Source: Neobacillus niacini (GTDB taxonomy: Bacteria; Bacillota; Bacilli; Bacillales; Cytobacillaceae). Taken from it: a stretch of 64,000 nt of DNA. Within the stretch, counting starts at the first letter, position 1. Each line of letters begins with the position of its first letter. Made by a program: the position numbers and the translations under genes. The notes under the pieces are model-generated. The model made no database searches. It was not told where the DNA came from and worked only from the letters and a program-made list of their open reading frames with translations. Positions 8,679 through 17,521 of this stretch are shown in pieces. The DNA lies in NCBI RefSeq assembly GCF_030817595.1, contig NZ_JAUSZN010000001.1, positions 1,124,001 to 1,188,000 on the forward strand, written 5' to 3'.

Positions 8679-9581
8679 TTAAAAACTAATTTCAGGCAGT
8701 TGGATGCATTGCCAAATGCTTACATCGCATTGGCCATATTCATTATCACCCACAGCCATCACCGTGCCATCCGATTTTAGACCGATAGTATGGGCACAAC
8801 CCGCGGCGATTGCCACAATATCTCGCCAATCATTTACATTACATTGGCCAAACTTATTCCACCCCACCGCCACTACAGTACCGTCCGACTTAAGGCCGAT
8901 GGTATGATTACTCCCCACCGCGATCTCCACAAGGTCTCGCCATTCACTCACTTCACATTGGTTATGTTTATTCAAGCCAACAGCCATCACCGTTCCGTCC
9001 GATTTAAGACCGATGGTATGAAGATAACCAGCCTTAACTGCTACAATAATGCACCAGTCGCTTACATTGCATTGGCGATATCGATTATTCCCAACAGCTG
9101 TCACCGTTCCGTCCATTTTAAGACCGATGGTATGCCAATCTCCTGCTGCGACCGCTATAATATCATGCCAGCCGCTTACATTGCATTCGCCATCATTATT
9201 TCGTCCCACTGCTACCACCGTTCCATCAGATTTAACTCCAATGGTACGACGCCACCCTGCCGCGACAGCTACAATATCATGCCATTCGTTTACATCGCAT
9301 TGGTGATCATTATTCCACCCCACCGCCACTACAGTACGGTCAGATTTAAGACCGATGGTATGGGCATTACCCGTGTTTGTCGCCATATGAACATTACCTG
9401 CCGCTACCGCCACAATATCATTCCAGCCGCTTACATCACATTGGCCCAATTTATTATCACCCACAGCTGTCACCGTTCCATCGGAGTTAAGCCCAACAGT
9501 ATGACGACGCCCCCCAGCAATGGTATCTTTTGGCCACACTTTCAGCTTTAACTGCCCTTCTTTTGGTAAAATGTAATCCAT
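8679..9581 (-). CDS. RCC1-repeat beta-propeller protein (full-length copy)
   Basis: This 300-residue protein consists of about seven tandem repeats of 36-37 residues with the core HTIGLKSDGTVVAVG, then QC[DN]V and a W, then IVAVAAG. This is the RCC1/BLIP-II type of beta-propeller blade. The first repeat has an extra loop NVHMATNTGNAHT, which is shared with the paralogue at 23226. There is no signal peptide, so it is probably cytoplasmic. Its partner is unknown. The ribosome binding site AGAGGTG precedes the ATG. Confidence 0.85.
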   Translation of the reverse strand: MDYILPKEGQLKLKVWPKDTIAGGRRHTVGLNSDGTVTAVGDNKLGQCDVSGWNDIVAVAAGNVHMATNTGNAHTIGLKSDRTVVAVGWNNDHQCDVNEWHDIVAVAAGWRRTIGVKSDGTVVAVGRNNDGECNVSGWHDIIAVAAGDWHTIGLKMDGTVTAVGNNRYRQCNVSDWCIIVAVKAGYLHTIGLKSDGTVMAVGLNKHNQCEVSEWRDLVEIAVGSNHTIGLKSDGTVVAVGWNKFGQCNVNDWRDIVAIAAGCAHTIGLKSDGTVMAVGDNEYGQCDVSIWQCIQLPEISF

Positions 9582-9674
9582 TGTTCACCTCTATGAGTAT
9601 TAAAACCGTAAAAAAACCCTGCTACGCCAATGCAACTAGAGGGCACTTCCATTTATTTTAATTCTAGTTTAAAC

Positions 9675-9806
9675 CTAAGTAATATCTACTTTTATAAATT
9701 TTTTTGATAGCCACTCCACATTAGAAAGTAAAAGATAGTCATCCTCTTCAATGACCCAATCAATCCTGCTAAAGTGAAGTAGGAAGCATCTTTTTGATTC
9801 CCTCAA
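9675..9806 (-). CDS. Possible 43-residue protein downstream of RraB-like gene
   Basis: A TTG start at 9806 opens 43 codons containing RIDWVIEEDDYLLLSNVEW and ending KKFIKVDIT. The composition is protein-like. It starts 5 bases after the stop of the RraB-like gene, so it would be co-transcribed. No clear ribosome binding site is present. It could instead be the end of a decayed gene, because the frame stays open upstream into the RraB gene. Confidence 0.3.
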   Translation of the reverse strand: MRESKRCFLLHFSRIDWVIEEDDYLLLSNVEWLSKKFIKVDIT

Positions 9807-9811
9807 TCCTG

Positions 9812-10147
9812 TTAGTCTACAAAAACGCCCCAACCGTCAGAAAAACCACCAAGTGGTTTACTTAAGTCATTTAATTTATTCTGGATTTTAATTAATTCAT
9901 TATAATTTAATAACATTCTGTTAGAGCAACAACATACCCACTCTTCCGTTTCGTCGTCTTGCTCTAAGAAGCAATTAAATCCTTCTGCCTTTAGTACTTG
10001 CGATAATTTTTCACCTGTCGCTTTATTAGGCACAGCAACAAAAAAGTCTATTGATTGTTGTTTTTTTAAATCTAATCCATCTTTATATAGACTATGTAAA
10101 GCATTTCCATCAGTATCATTTGGAAATTTCATGAGTTTTTCGTCCAT
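9812..10147 (-). CDS. RraB-like protein (ribonuclease E inhibitor family)
   Basis: This 111-residue protein has the N-terminal FPNDTDGNALHSLYKDG and the IDFFVAVPNKATGEKL pattern of the RraB family. RraB binds RNase E in proteobacteria. Bacilli lack a classical RNase E, so here the name marks only the fold and not the function. The ATG at 10147 has a weak ribosome binding site (GAAAG). Confidence 0.65.
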   Translation of the reverse strand: MDEKLMKFPNDTDGNALHSLYKDGLDLKKQQSIDFFVAVPNKATGEKLSQVLKAEGFNCFLEQDDETEEWVCCCSNRMLLNYNELIKIQNKLNDLSKPLGGFSDGWGVFVD

Positions 10148-10411
10148 ATTCTAGTACTTTCATTGTTATTATTATCATTCACTTATAACTTTCGACTAAC
10201 CATAAATTTTTATTGTTGTACCCTGTTTTTCCACCAACGTAGACATTAGAGGCTACACTTTGATTCAATTTTTCTACAATCCTCTGCAAATACAGGGTGG
10301 TGGCAGACACAAGATTTTAGTTAAGATTGTCGTAAAAGGGGTCATACTTAGAAAGTATGTTCAATTTATTTAAAGATTTAGAAGTTATAGTAACATTATA
10401 AACAATTTTTT
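10148..10411. other. Spacer without recognised feature
   Basis: About 260 bases of AT-rich sequence separate the RraB-like gene from the ketopantoate-reductase-like gene. No ORF, terminator or conserved RNA was recognised in it. Confidence 0.5.
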
Positions 10412-11335
10412 CTATGGTCTCCCATTTTCATATGGCTTTAAAATCCCATACAAAGTTTCAATGACAGGAACATCCACGTGGTGTTTGCCTGCCAAACGCA
10501 GTGCCCCTCCATGTAAATGCTCGACTTCAATCGGAAGCCCTTTTCTTAAATCTTGATGCATGGAGGATGTTGCTTCTTTTTTAAAACCTAGTAATGTCTT
10601 CGTTACAGTCTCTACTTCTTGATCAGTCAAGAAAATCCCCTCTTGACCAGCGAGCATGGTCATCTCACGAATTACCCTTTTGGCGACAGCAAAAGTAGCC
10701 TTTGTACTTGCAATAAAACCTGATGGCAGCTGCATTGCTGATGTGACCCCAGAAAACGCTGTAATAAATATGTACTTCTTCCACATGCTTTTTAAAATAT
10801 TTTCTTCCCTTACCAATTTCGTTTTCACTAGAGTACGTAAACCTTCTAGTTGCTCACATATTTCTATTTGCTGCTCATGAAGAATCCCAAATTTAAACGT
10901 ACTGCTTCCACTTGTATGCTCAACGTGACCTTGTTCATTTAACGTGGCAATAATAGAGGCAAATCCTCCTATCACTCTTTCTTTTCCGATGGCTTGCTGT
11001 AGTCTTTCCATATGCTCCATCCCATTCAACAAAGGCAACACAAAGGCACCCGTCTGCTGAACAATAGTTTGAACCTGCGGGATCACTTGGTTAAGATGAT
11101 ACCCTTTGACAGCCAGTATGACTAAGTCAATATTTCTTACATTGTCAGGAGATGTATAGATTGATACCTCTCTGCTTTCAAAGTTACCTTCTGGGCTATA
11201 TATCTTCAGACCTTCATTTGTTAGTTGAGCTGCCCGTTTTTCTCTGACAAAAAATGAAACATTTTGACCTACTTCTAATAGTCTCCCGCCTAAATATGCA
11301 CCTATTGCACCGGCACCTAGTACTAAAATATTCAT
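10412..11335 (-). CDS. Ketopantoate reductase family protein (ApbA/PanE-like)
   Basis: This 307-residue protein has the N-terminal NADP-binding motif GAGAIGAYLGGRL and the central catalytic-type segment LPLLNGMEHMERLQ. The C-terminal helical domain has the expected lysine region in LKSMWKKYIF and the ALRLAGKHHVDVPVIETLYG end. The canonical reaction is reduction of 2-dehydropantoate to pantoate. Many Bacilli carry several paralogues and no pantothenate genes lie nearby, so the true substrate is uncertain. GAGAGGAG precedes the ATG. Confidence 0.85.
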   Translation of the reverse strand: MNILVLGAGAIGAYLGGRLLEVGQNVSFFVREKRAAQLTNEGLKIYSPEGNFESREVSIYTSPDNVRNIDLVILAVKGYHLNQVIPQVQTIVQQTGAFVLPLLNGMEHMERLQQAIGKERVIGGFASIIATLNEQGHVEHTSGSSTFKFGILHEQQIEICEQLEGLRTLVKTKLVREENILKSMWKKYIFITAFSGVTSAMQLPSGFIASTKATFAVAKRVIREMTMLAGQEGIFLTDQEVETVTKTLLGFKKEATSSMHQDLRKGLPIEVEHLHGGALRLAGKHHVDVPVIETLYGILKPYENGRP

Positions 11336-11658
11336 AAACGTAAAATCTCCTCTCTCCGCTTTATTCTCTTACTATTATACTACTATCCGAGTTTATAAGG
11401 GGAAACCTGGAAGTATTCTGGGATGTAATTAGGGCATAGAGATGTCAATAATCACCAATGCTGAAGCCACTGCCAACCACTTTTAACTTTGTAACTATTT
11501 CTAATGGAAGTCCAACCATAAAGGTTTAAAAGCCTTTAAGTGACATTTTTTTGATTTAGTACTTTAATAAGTTAAAACTTTACTTTATTATTAAACTAAA
11601 CTATTAAACTTCATAGAAATAGAAAAGGTTGAACTGTCTCAGAAAGGATGAAGATTTT
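11336..11658. other. Spacer upstream of EIIC-like gene
   Basis: About 320 bases contain no gene. A short AAAGG...CCTTT hairpin followed after 8 bases by TTTTTTT lies near 11522-11557. It could be a weak rightward terminator or leader structure before the EIIC-like gene. No riboswitch was recognised. Confidence 0.3.
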
Positions 11659-13284
11659 ATGAATGAATTATCTACGAAAAAGAAAGTTGCGATTCTCGGC
11701 AGCAGCGGCGGAAACCTGTTTTATTTGGGAGGCAAAGAACCTGAAAAACTATTAGAGGAGCTTCTTTTGCAAATCGAAGCTGCTGGAATGGTGTGCGGTA
11801 CGTTACAGTTCATCGCAGCAAAAGCCTCTATGGACGCCGTTAAGGAACATACTCCGGCTGAACTGTATAGCTGGGATGAAAGCACTCGGAAACCAACTGT
11901 CATAGCAAAAGGAACAATTGCGGACGTAAACACTACTGCTTCCCAACTTGATTCTGAGATCGCTGCAAAAATTACCAAAGGTGAAATTGATGCCGTTATT
12001 TTCATGAGTGCAGATCCTAATGGAGCCAATAAAAGTGCCGTTGATGCGGCTGCAGCCAAGAACTTGCCAGCAACAGGAACCGGTGGTACCTCGATGGCGG
12101 CGATTGCTTCAAAGGGAGTAAATGTAATATCCACTTCAGGTACGACGGGAACAACCAATCGAACACGAGCGGTTACTTTTCTTACATCATTAAGTAAGCA
12201 TTTTGGTGTTTCATACCGGCCAATCATCGGTAAACCAATAAACAACAATCAACTAGAAAAAACATCTGTTCTGCCGCTTCAACGAATAAATCTACGTGGA
12301 ATGATGCTGTCGTCTCTTCCTGGTTTTATTGCAATGGCTCTTGTGTTAGCTTTGAGCAAGATTCCAGGATTAACAATGCTTGGAGAAGTATTCGATCTGA
12401 TGATTAACGCTCTTCCTGTTATTCTAGCCGTCGTAGCAGCGAAACAAGTAGCAGATTTTGATGATGTCTCGATTGTGGCAGGAATTGTGGCTGGTGTTTT
12501 ATCTGTGAAAGGTGGACTTATCGGTGGGATAATCGGAGGTATTTTAGCCGGACTTTTGGTTCAATACATATTTAGAAAATGTGTCGAGTGGAAGTTCCCC
12601 GCAACAACCGTCAATATTGCAGCAGGCGGGATTGCTGGGTTGATTTCTGGATTGGCTGTCTTCTTCCTCATTGCTCCGGTTGCCTTATGGCTAGGTGAAG
12701 GGATCCGCTCATTACTGGACCTGCTAGTTTCTACTAATGGAGTACTTGCTGGTCTAATTGCTGGGCTCCTCATTTGGCCGGCGATTATTGGCGGCGTCTA
12801 TCACGCGGCAATTCTTCCGATTGTTCTGTTAGAAATGGAAAAGACGGGGAACAGCTTTTTAGGTGCGGTTGACATGGCAGGATTGGTAATGGTATCAGCG
12901 GGAATTACCCTCGCCAATATTGTTTCACCTCGGGATAAAGGCGAAGCTGCGGTGGCTGCTCCTGGATTTGCCATTAATATGGGCTTTGGTACATTTGTAG
13001 AAGCCGCTTATCCGTTTATGTTTTCCAACAAATATATCTTTGCGGGAGCGATTCTTTCATCTGGATTAGGAGGATTACTGGTGGGACTTTTTGATGTACG
13101 AGGAACGGCCTATGTTCCATCCTTTATGGCACCACTTTTATCCAATAATATGAGTGGCTTTATCATCGCAATGGCTGGAAGTTTAGTTTGTTCGTTTCTC
13201 ATTACCTTTTCCATTAATAAAATCAATGTGAAAAAGAGTAAAAATATGGTTGGTAAGCAGCAACCTAATAATATACCAAGTTAA
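11659..13284 (+). CDS. PTS EIIC-like membrane protein with unrecognised N-terminal domain
   Basis: The C-terminal 330 residues form a polytopic membrane domain resembling sugar PTS EIIC, including GGIIGGILAGLLVQYIF, GGVYHAAILPIVLLEME and GFGTFVEAAYPFMF. The first 190 residues are soluble, with a beta-alpha start KKVAILGSSGGNLFYLGG and later GTGGTSMAAIASKGVNVIS. They show no CxxG phosphocysteine motif of EIIB. No EIIA, EIIB or metabolic gene is adjacent. A TTG at 11629 extends the frame, but ATG 11659 has AGAAAGGATG at good spacing, giving 541 residues. It is probably a transporter or sensor for a sugar-like solute. Confidence 0.65.
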   Translation: MNELSTKKKVAILGSSGGNLFYLGGKEPEKLLEELLLQIEAAGMVCGTLQFIAAKASMDAVKEHTPAELYSWDESTRKPTVIAKGTIADVNTTASQLDSEIAAKITKGEIDAVIFMSADPNGANKSAVDAAAAKNLPATGTGGTSMAAIASKGVNVISTSGTTGTTNRTRAVTFLTSLSKHFGVSYRPIIGKPINNNQLEKTSVLPLQRINLRGMMLSSLPGFIAMALVLALSKIPGLTMLGEVFDLMINALPVILAVVAAKQVADFDDVSIVAGIVAGVLSVKGGLIGGIIGGILAGLLVQYIFRKCVEWKFPATTVNIAAGGIAGLISGLAVFFLIAPVALWLGEGIRSLLDLLVSTNGVLAGLIAGLLIWPAIIGGVYHAAILPIVLLEMEKTGNSFLGAVDMAGLVMVSAGITLANIVSPRDKGEAAVAAPGFAINMGFGTFVEAAYPFMFSNKYIFAGAILSSGLGGLLVGLFDVRGTAYVPSFMAPLLSNNMSGFIIAMAGSLVCSFLITFSINKINVKKSKNMVGKQQPNNIPS

Positions 13285-13326
13285 TAAATATCAGCTGATC
13301 CATTACAAAAGAGTCTATCTGCTAAT

Positions 13327-13807
13327 ATGGTACCTATAGATAGGACACTTGAAAAAGAGTGTTTCATCTTTAGGTATTTTTTTTATACTTGAATCTTACG
13401 ATATGGGGATTAGGGGACGGCTATGAGAAAAAATACATTTTCTGATAAAGAAATAAAAATACTTCAAAAGAATCCAAATGTCCACCGTGTAAGCAGTTTA
13501 GTTATTACATATTCGGATGACTTTAAAAATATATTTTTGGATGAATAAACTAGGTTAGTCTATGTCTAGGCGAGGGAACTGTGGGATAATGCCCCGATGG
13601 AGTCGTTTTTTGGCTATTTAAACGATGAGGTAGACTATAAATCCTGTAAATCATTAGAAGAACTAAAGGCGAAAATAAATCATTATATGGTTTACTATAA
13701 CAATTACCGTTATCACTGGAAATTAATAAAGATGATCCCTATCCAATATAGGAATCATCTTTTAGCTGCTTAACTCTTTTTTTCATGTGTCCTTGACATG
13801 GGTGCCA
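13327..13807 (+). mobile_element. Internally deleted IS3-family element relic
   Basis: The ends are imperfect terminal inverted repeats of about 30 bases (13327-13357 and 13775-13807, sharing ATGG, ACC, GGACAC and TGAAAAA). Inside are an orfA start at 13423-13548 (FSDKEIKILQKNPNVHRVSS) and the C-terminal end of the orfB integrase up to 13772 (MSRRGNCWDNAPMESFFG, then NHYMVYYNNYRYHWKL). Most of both frames is missing. It cannot encode an active transposase but could have been mobilised in trans. No target-site duplication was identified. Confidence 0.8.
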
Positions 13808-13837
13808 TTTTACTGTTTCCAGCCGTTTTAAGACAAT

Positions 13838-15052
13838 CTATTTAACTACTTTTTCTTTCTTTTTGCTTTCATCGATTGGCCCTGGAGAAATGCTCTGGTC
13901 ATTGGCAGTCAGATCGATACCATAGTCTTTTGCAAACACTATATGTGTTTCTACTAATACATCTGCAGTATTTTCATCCAAATTAAAAACCCTTGCACCG
14001 CGTAATCTGTTTCGATCTGCACCCGGAAGACCATATGTACCAAACCCGGTATTTCCTGCATAACCAAGCAGGATGCCATAGTAGTTACCCATGTAGTTGT
14101 TTACATGATCATGGCCGCAGAAAACCCCTTTGACATCTCCCCTCTCAAGCATAGCTGAGAACATGCCGCTATTGACTGGGCCTGGACATTCCTCTTCATT
14201 TCTTTCTCCGACAATATTGTGCTTGTTGACAGCATTAGCGTGGTTTTCGTCCGTTCTCCTATCAACACTCGCAAACCACATATATCGATGTTCCCACAGT
14301 GGAATATGAATAAATACAAGAGAAGGAACCTTGTGACCCCATTGTTTCTCTAATTTTTTTGAGGTTTCGTAATACCAGTTTACTTGGTTAAATCGAAGCC
14401 AGTCCCAGGTTGGATATCCCTTAAAGTCCTGACCAGCAATCGTATCAGGAGCATATCTTCCACTGTCAAGCAACCAAAGATTAAAAGCAGCGTCCGTACC
14501 TTTGGAATTTTTGATAATGAGATTCATATTTCCTGTTCCCGTAATATCCTTTACACTCGGCTTGTTGAAATTGTATTTGTAAGACATGTAAATTTCGAGC
14601 ATGTCTTCTTCATTAAGACCACTTTTTGGAGTGGAGTCCTCATCATGGTTTCCATATGTAATTGCCCACTTTATCCCTCTCTGTTCCATAGGTTGTGCCA
14701 CATTATTTATTGCTTGTTTCATCTGATGAGGTGTATCACAGCCACCTGAAATGTTGTCGCCGTTTAGGACAACAAAATCTGGTTTTTCAGTATCAAGAAC
14801 TTTTTCCATTAACTCGATCGTACGACGGTCAATGTTTTCATCATCTTGGGTATCGTTAAACTGAACAATCTTGAATTTTCCATCCGGCTTGAATTGAAGC
14901 TTGATATCCTCATTTGCTGCGGCATGTACCTTATCCGTGAACATATTAGCCGGAATGCCCGCTGACCCTAGTGTTAAGGCCAATGTACTCAACCCGCCGA
15001 TTTTGATAAAGCGTCGTCTGTCTAATCCCTTTTGCAAATCATAATTAATCAT
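13838..15052 (-). CDS. Tat-exported calcineurin-like metallophosphoesterase
   Basis: The N-terminus has a twin-arginine signal DRRRFIKIGG followed by a hydrophobic stretch and AXA-type cleavage region (KVHAAA). The mature enzyme shows the metallophosphoesterase metal-binding motifs in order: QFNDTQDD near residue 64, LNGDN near 97, YGNHDE near 133, a histidine in FIHIPLWEH near 249 and GHDH near 314. It should be secreted folded with its metals and hydrolyse phosphate esters outside the cell. A PhoP-like box lies upstream, which fits phosphate-starvation control. The ATG at 15052 is the only good in-frame start; 404 residues is normal. Confidence 0.88.
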   Translation of the reverse strand: MINYDLQKGLDRRRFIKIGGLSTLALTLGSAGIPANMFTDKVHAAANEDIKLQFKPDGKFKIVQFNDTQDDENIDRRTIELMEKVLDTEKPDFVVLNGDNISGGCDTPHQMKQAINNVAQPMEQRGIKWAITYGNHDEDSTPKSGLNEEDMLEIYMSYKYNFNKPSVKDITGTGNMNLIIKNSKGTDAAFNLWLLDSGRYAPDTIAGQDFKGYPTWDWLRFNQVNWYYETSKKLEKQWGHKVPSLVFIHIPLWEHRYMWFASVDRRTDENHANAVNKHNIVGERNEEECPGPVNSGMFSAMLERGDVKGVFCGHDHVNNYMGNYYGILLGYAGNTGFGTYGLPGADRNRLRGARVFNLDENTADVLVETHIVFAKDYGIDLTANDQSISPGPIDESKKKEKVVK

Positions 15053-15133
15053 AATTTAATGTCCACATCCCTTTATAGAAATATAATAGCAAAGTAGATC
15101 TATAAAAAGAGTAACAGGGAAGTTTTAATTCTG

Positions 15134-15172
15134 TGTTTATACTATGTAAATTATTAGTGTAAATTTGGTAAA
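15134..15172 (-). promoter_or_regulatory. PhoP box candidate
   Basis: On the minus strand four hexamers resembling the PhoP consensus TT(A/T/C)ACA start exactly 11 bases apart: TTTACC, TACACT, TTTACA and TAAACA. This is the helical-turn spacing of Bacillus Pho boxes. It is 82 bases upstream of the phosphoesterase ATG. One repeat is a perfect match, two have one mismatch and one has two. Confidence 0.55.
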
Positions 15173-15287
15173 GATTGCATATGTTAAAACATTAAGTAGA
15201 TTAACCTTTAGAACATCCATTTAAGTCTATAACAAAAAGAGCTCACACGAATGGGCTCTTACACTTAATTTTTTTAAAACTCCAGAA

Positions 15288-15542
15288 ATAACTTCGGATG
15301 CCGATGCTGTTTTCAACGATGTTATATTAGGTCGCGGTGTAATGTCTTTGATCTTTACTTGTATTCTTATTTAGTATTACTGAACGCGCTTTATAAAGAC
15401 AGGATACTATCGATTTCTAGTCTGTATCGCTTTAATGTTTTTGGGGTGGTCTATTAGTTTTTATGTTGCTTTAATCATTAGCATTTCCTTTATTTTATTT
15501 ATGAATAAAAAGAAAAATGGTCGTTATTTTCTAGGTGGATAG
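15288..15542 (+). pseudogene. Decayed small membrane protein gene
   Basis: The region contains a membrane-protein-like reading frame in pieces. The last piece ends at 15542 and includes FLVCIALMFLGWSISFYVAL, continuing to SFILFMNKKKNGRYFLGG. An upstream piece (MSLIFTCILI) is stopped by TAG. A clean terminator follows at 15625. It appears to be a degenerate gene for a small membrane protein; the family is not recognised. Confidence 0.3.
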
Positions 15543-15624
15543 ATTACATAAATTTATTGAAATAACCGTCGTTATTTTAACCGGTTCTGTTTTGAGATGG
15601 AAAACATCAATTAAATATAAAGTT

Positions 15625-15659
15625 AGAGTCTGATTTAGAAACGAAATCAGACTCTTTTT
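15625..15659 (+). terminator. Rho-independent terminator
   Basis: A perfect 12-base stem (AGAGTCTGATTT and complement) with a 7-base loop ends in TTTTTG on the plus strand. It follows the decayed membrane gene. Confidence 0.8.
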
Positions 15660-15785
15660 GTTGATATTTCAGCTTTTATTTCTAGAATGCCAAAATTTCT
15701 CCTCATAAAACAAAACTTATTAGCTCCATTATTAACAACCCCCCGTTATTTAATTTCCCTTCAATCTAGAAGACAAACGACTATT

Positions 15786-16319
15786 TCATCTTAATCTTTC
15801 TTCAATTTTCTTTTTCGGGAAATAACCACCATTTTTATTTGGTTCCTTTTCATTACGATTCATAGAAATCGTCCCTATATTCATATAGCTTACCTCTAAA
15901 ACCTCCCAGCCCTCATGCTGTACTAATTCATCTGAAAGCTGCCTGTATCTTCTCACAGCCAAATTCTTAGCAGGAACTTTAATAGGTGTTATTTCAAATG
16001 TTGCTTTTAAAATGCTATTTACAAAAGAATAGTTAAGTAATTTTTCACCCTCCTCTTTATCATAAAACTCAAGGATCTCTTTCACGATTTCTTCTGTAAG
16101 CGGCTGTGCTATTTCTCTTGGCTGACTTTCAATAGAGTCTTTATTTAACTTTTCTTCGAAATCAACATTTAATTTTTGTACAGAGTCTATAGGATCAGCC
16201 TGAGAATCAGTTTATGTTATTCCTACATCTTCCTGATTTATTATGGACTGATTCTTTTCAGATTCAGAATTACAAGCAGACAATAAAACGATAAATACCG
16301 CCATATTATGGAAAAATTT
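15786..16319 (-). pseudogene. Decayed lipoprotein gene of unknown function
   Basis: The minus strand encodes a lipoprotein: KFFHNMAVFIVLLSAC gives a signal peptide with lipobox LLSAC, then a Ser/Glu/Asn-rich linker and a C-terminal domain ending KKKIEERLR. One in-frame TAA at 16212-16214 interrupts it. At the position expected for the start, just after AAAGGAT, the codon is ATC at about 16325 and not ATG; the first ATG is 16304. The 99-codon part after GTG 16085 is still open. Loss of start and an early stop both suggest a pseudogene, although readthrough or a secondary start cannot be excluded. No family was recognised. Confidence 0.6.
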
Positions 16320-16505
16320 TTCGATAACGATCCTTTCTGCATCTCATTTTTTTAAAATTGAACATATGATAAAAATTACATTGATATTATGTAAAGTTAG
16401 TTAATAAAATACATTCAAATCGAAATAGTCTGCATTTCTGCTATTTGGCATGCACTTTAAAGAGGTTTCACTTAACAAAAAAATTCAAAGTATCGTTGAT
16501 TATGA

Positions 16506-16515
16506 AATGATCATT
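16506..16515. promoter_or_regulatory. Palindrome upstream of second potA
   Basis: AATGATCATT recurs here at the same distance from the potA start as in copy 1. Upstream similarity between the copies extends to the TTTGGCATG block near 16441-16452, which matches the first bases of the window. Confidence 0.35.
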
Positions 16516-16537
16516 ATGTAAGCCGAGGAGTTACCAT

Positions 16538-17521
16538 ATGAAGACATTAATTCATTTAAATAACATAGAAAAAAAGTTTGGCAGTCAAAATGTGATTAAT
16601 CCTCTAGAATTCTCTGTTTATGAAGGAGAGTTTTTGACGATGCTCGGGCCGAGCGGCTGCGGGAAAACGACCCTATTGCGGATGATTGCCGGATTTGAGC
16701 CTCCGACGAGTGGAGATATCTATTTACTTCAAAATAACATCACTGATTTGCCGCCTTACAAACGGGATATGAACATGGTTTTTCAACATTATGCACTTTT
16801 CCCCCATATGAATGTAGAAAATAACATCCTCTTCGGTTTGCGTATGAAGGGAATTAGCGGTAAAGAACAAAAAATGAGACTAGAAAATGTACTCGAGCTT
16901 ACTCGACTTACCGATTTACGCCACCACAAGCCCCACCAATTATCGGGAGGACAACAGCAACGGGTAGCCATCGCCAGAGCCATCATCAACAAGCCCAAGG
17001 TATTACTGCTGGACGAACCTCTTGGAGCCTTAGATTATCAATTGCGAAAAAGCTTGCAGCTAGAGTTAAAGAGCTTGCAAAAGGAAATCGGCATTACCTT
17101 TATTTATGTCACACATGACCAGGAAGAAGCTCTTACCATGTCAGATCGGATTGCCATTTTAAACAATGGGAAGATCGAGCAGGCAGGTACACCGCAAGAA
17201 ATATACCGCCAACCTAATAATGAATTCATCGCCACATTCATCGGAGAAAATAATATTTTTCACAACGGCATGAGGACATATTGCGTCAGGCCTGAAAATG
17301 TGAAAGTGTACCGAAAAGGCACAATACCCTTAGGTAAAGCACCAAACGGAAACATTATCGAGGTGATTTTTTCCGGTAATCATACAAAAGTATATATTTA
17401 CTTCGAGCAGGACCAGAAAACAGTCGTCGCCTATGATTATCCAGATACCCCGACGGACTGGAAAACGGGAGATGCAGTCGATTTAGACTGGAATGACGGG
17501 GCTGAGGTGAGATTAGATTGA
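16538..17521 (+). CDS. potA: Spermidine/putrescine ABC transporter ATPase PotA (copy 2)
   Basis: This is the ATPase of the second polyamine importer, again 327 residues, with Walker A GPSGCGKT, signature LSGGQQQR, Walker B LLLDEP and the H-loop intact. About 93% of residues match copy 1 by eye. Changes are scattered and mostly conservative, so both copies look functional. It overlaps potB by 4 bases exactly as in copy 1. The unchanged motifs argue against decay after duplication. Confidence 0.95.
   Translation: MKTLIHLNNIEKKFGSQNVINPLEFSVYEGEFLTMLGPSGCGKTTLLRMIAGFEPPTSGDIYLLQNNITDLPPYKRDMNMVFQHYALFPHMNVENNILFGLRMKGISGKEQKMRLENVLELTRLTDLRHHKPHQLSGGQQQRVAIARAIINKPKVLLLDEPLGALDYQLRKSLQLELKSLQKEIGITFIYVTHDQEEALTMSDRIAILNNGKIEQAGTPQEIYRQPNNEFIATFIGENNIFHNGMRTYCVRPENVKVYRKGTIPLGKAPNGNIIEVIFSGNHTKVYIYFEQDQKTVVAYDYPDTPTDWKTGDAVDLDWNDGAEVRLD

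Noticed and set aside
8790-9551. Long open frames antisense to the RCC1-repeat genes (also 23256-23804)
   Set aside because: They are produced by the repeated codon pattern of the sense gene, lack ribosome binding sites and encode His/Pro-rich repeats with no family pattern.
8679-9581. Regularly spaced repeats resembling a CRISPR array
   Set aside because: The period of about 108 bases, the open reading frame and the variable repeat sequence show they encode RCC1 blades.
16085-16213. Stand-alone 99-residue gene from GTG 16085
   Set aside because: The upstream sequence continues in the same frame to a lipoprotein signal peptide, so the GTG frame is only the 3' part of a broken gene.
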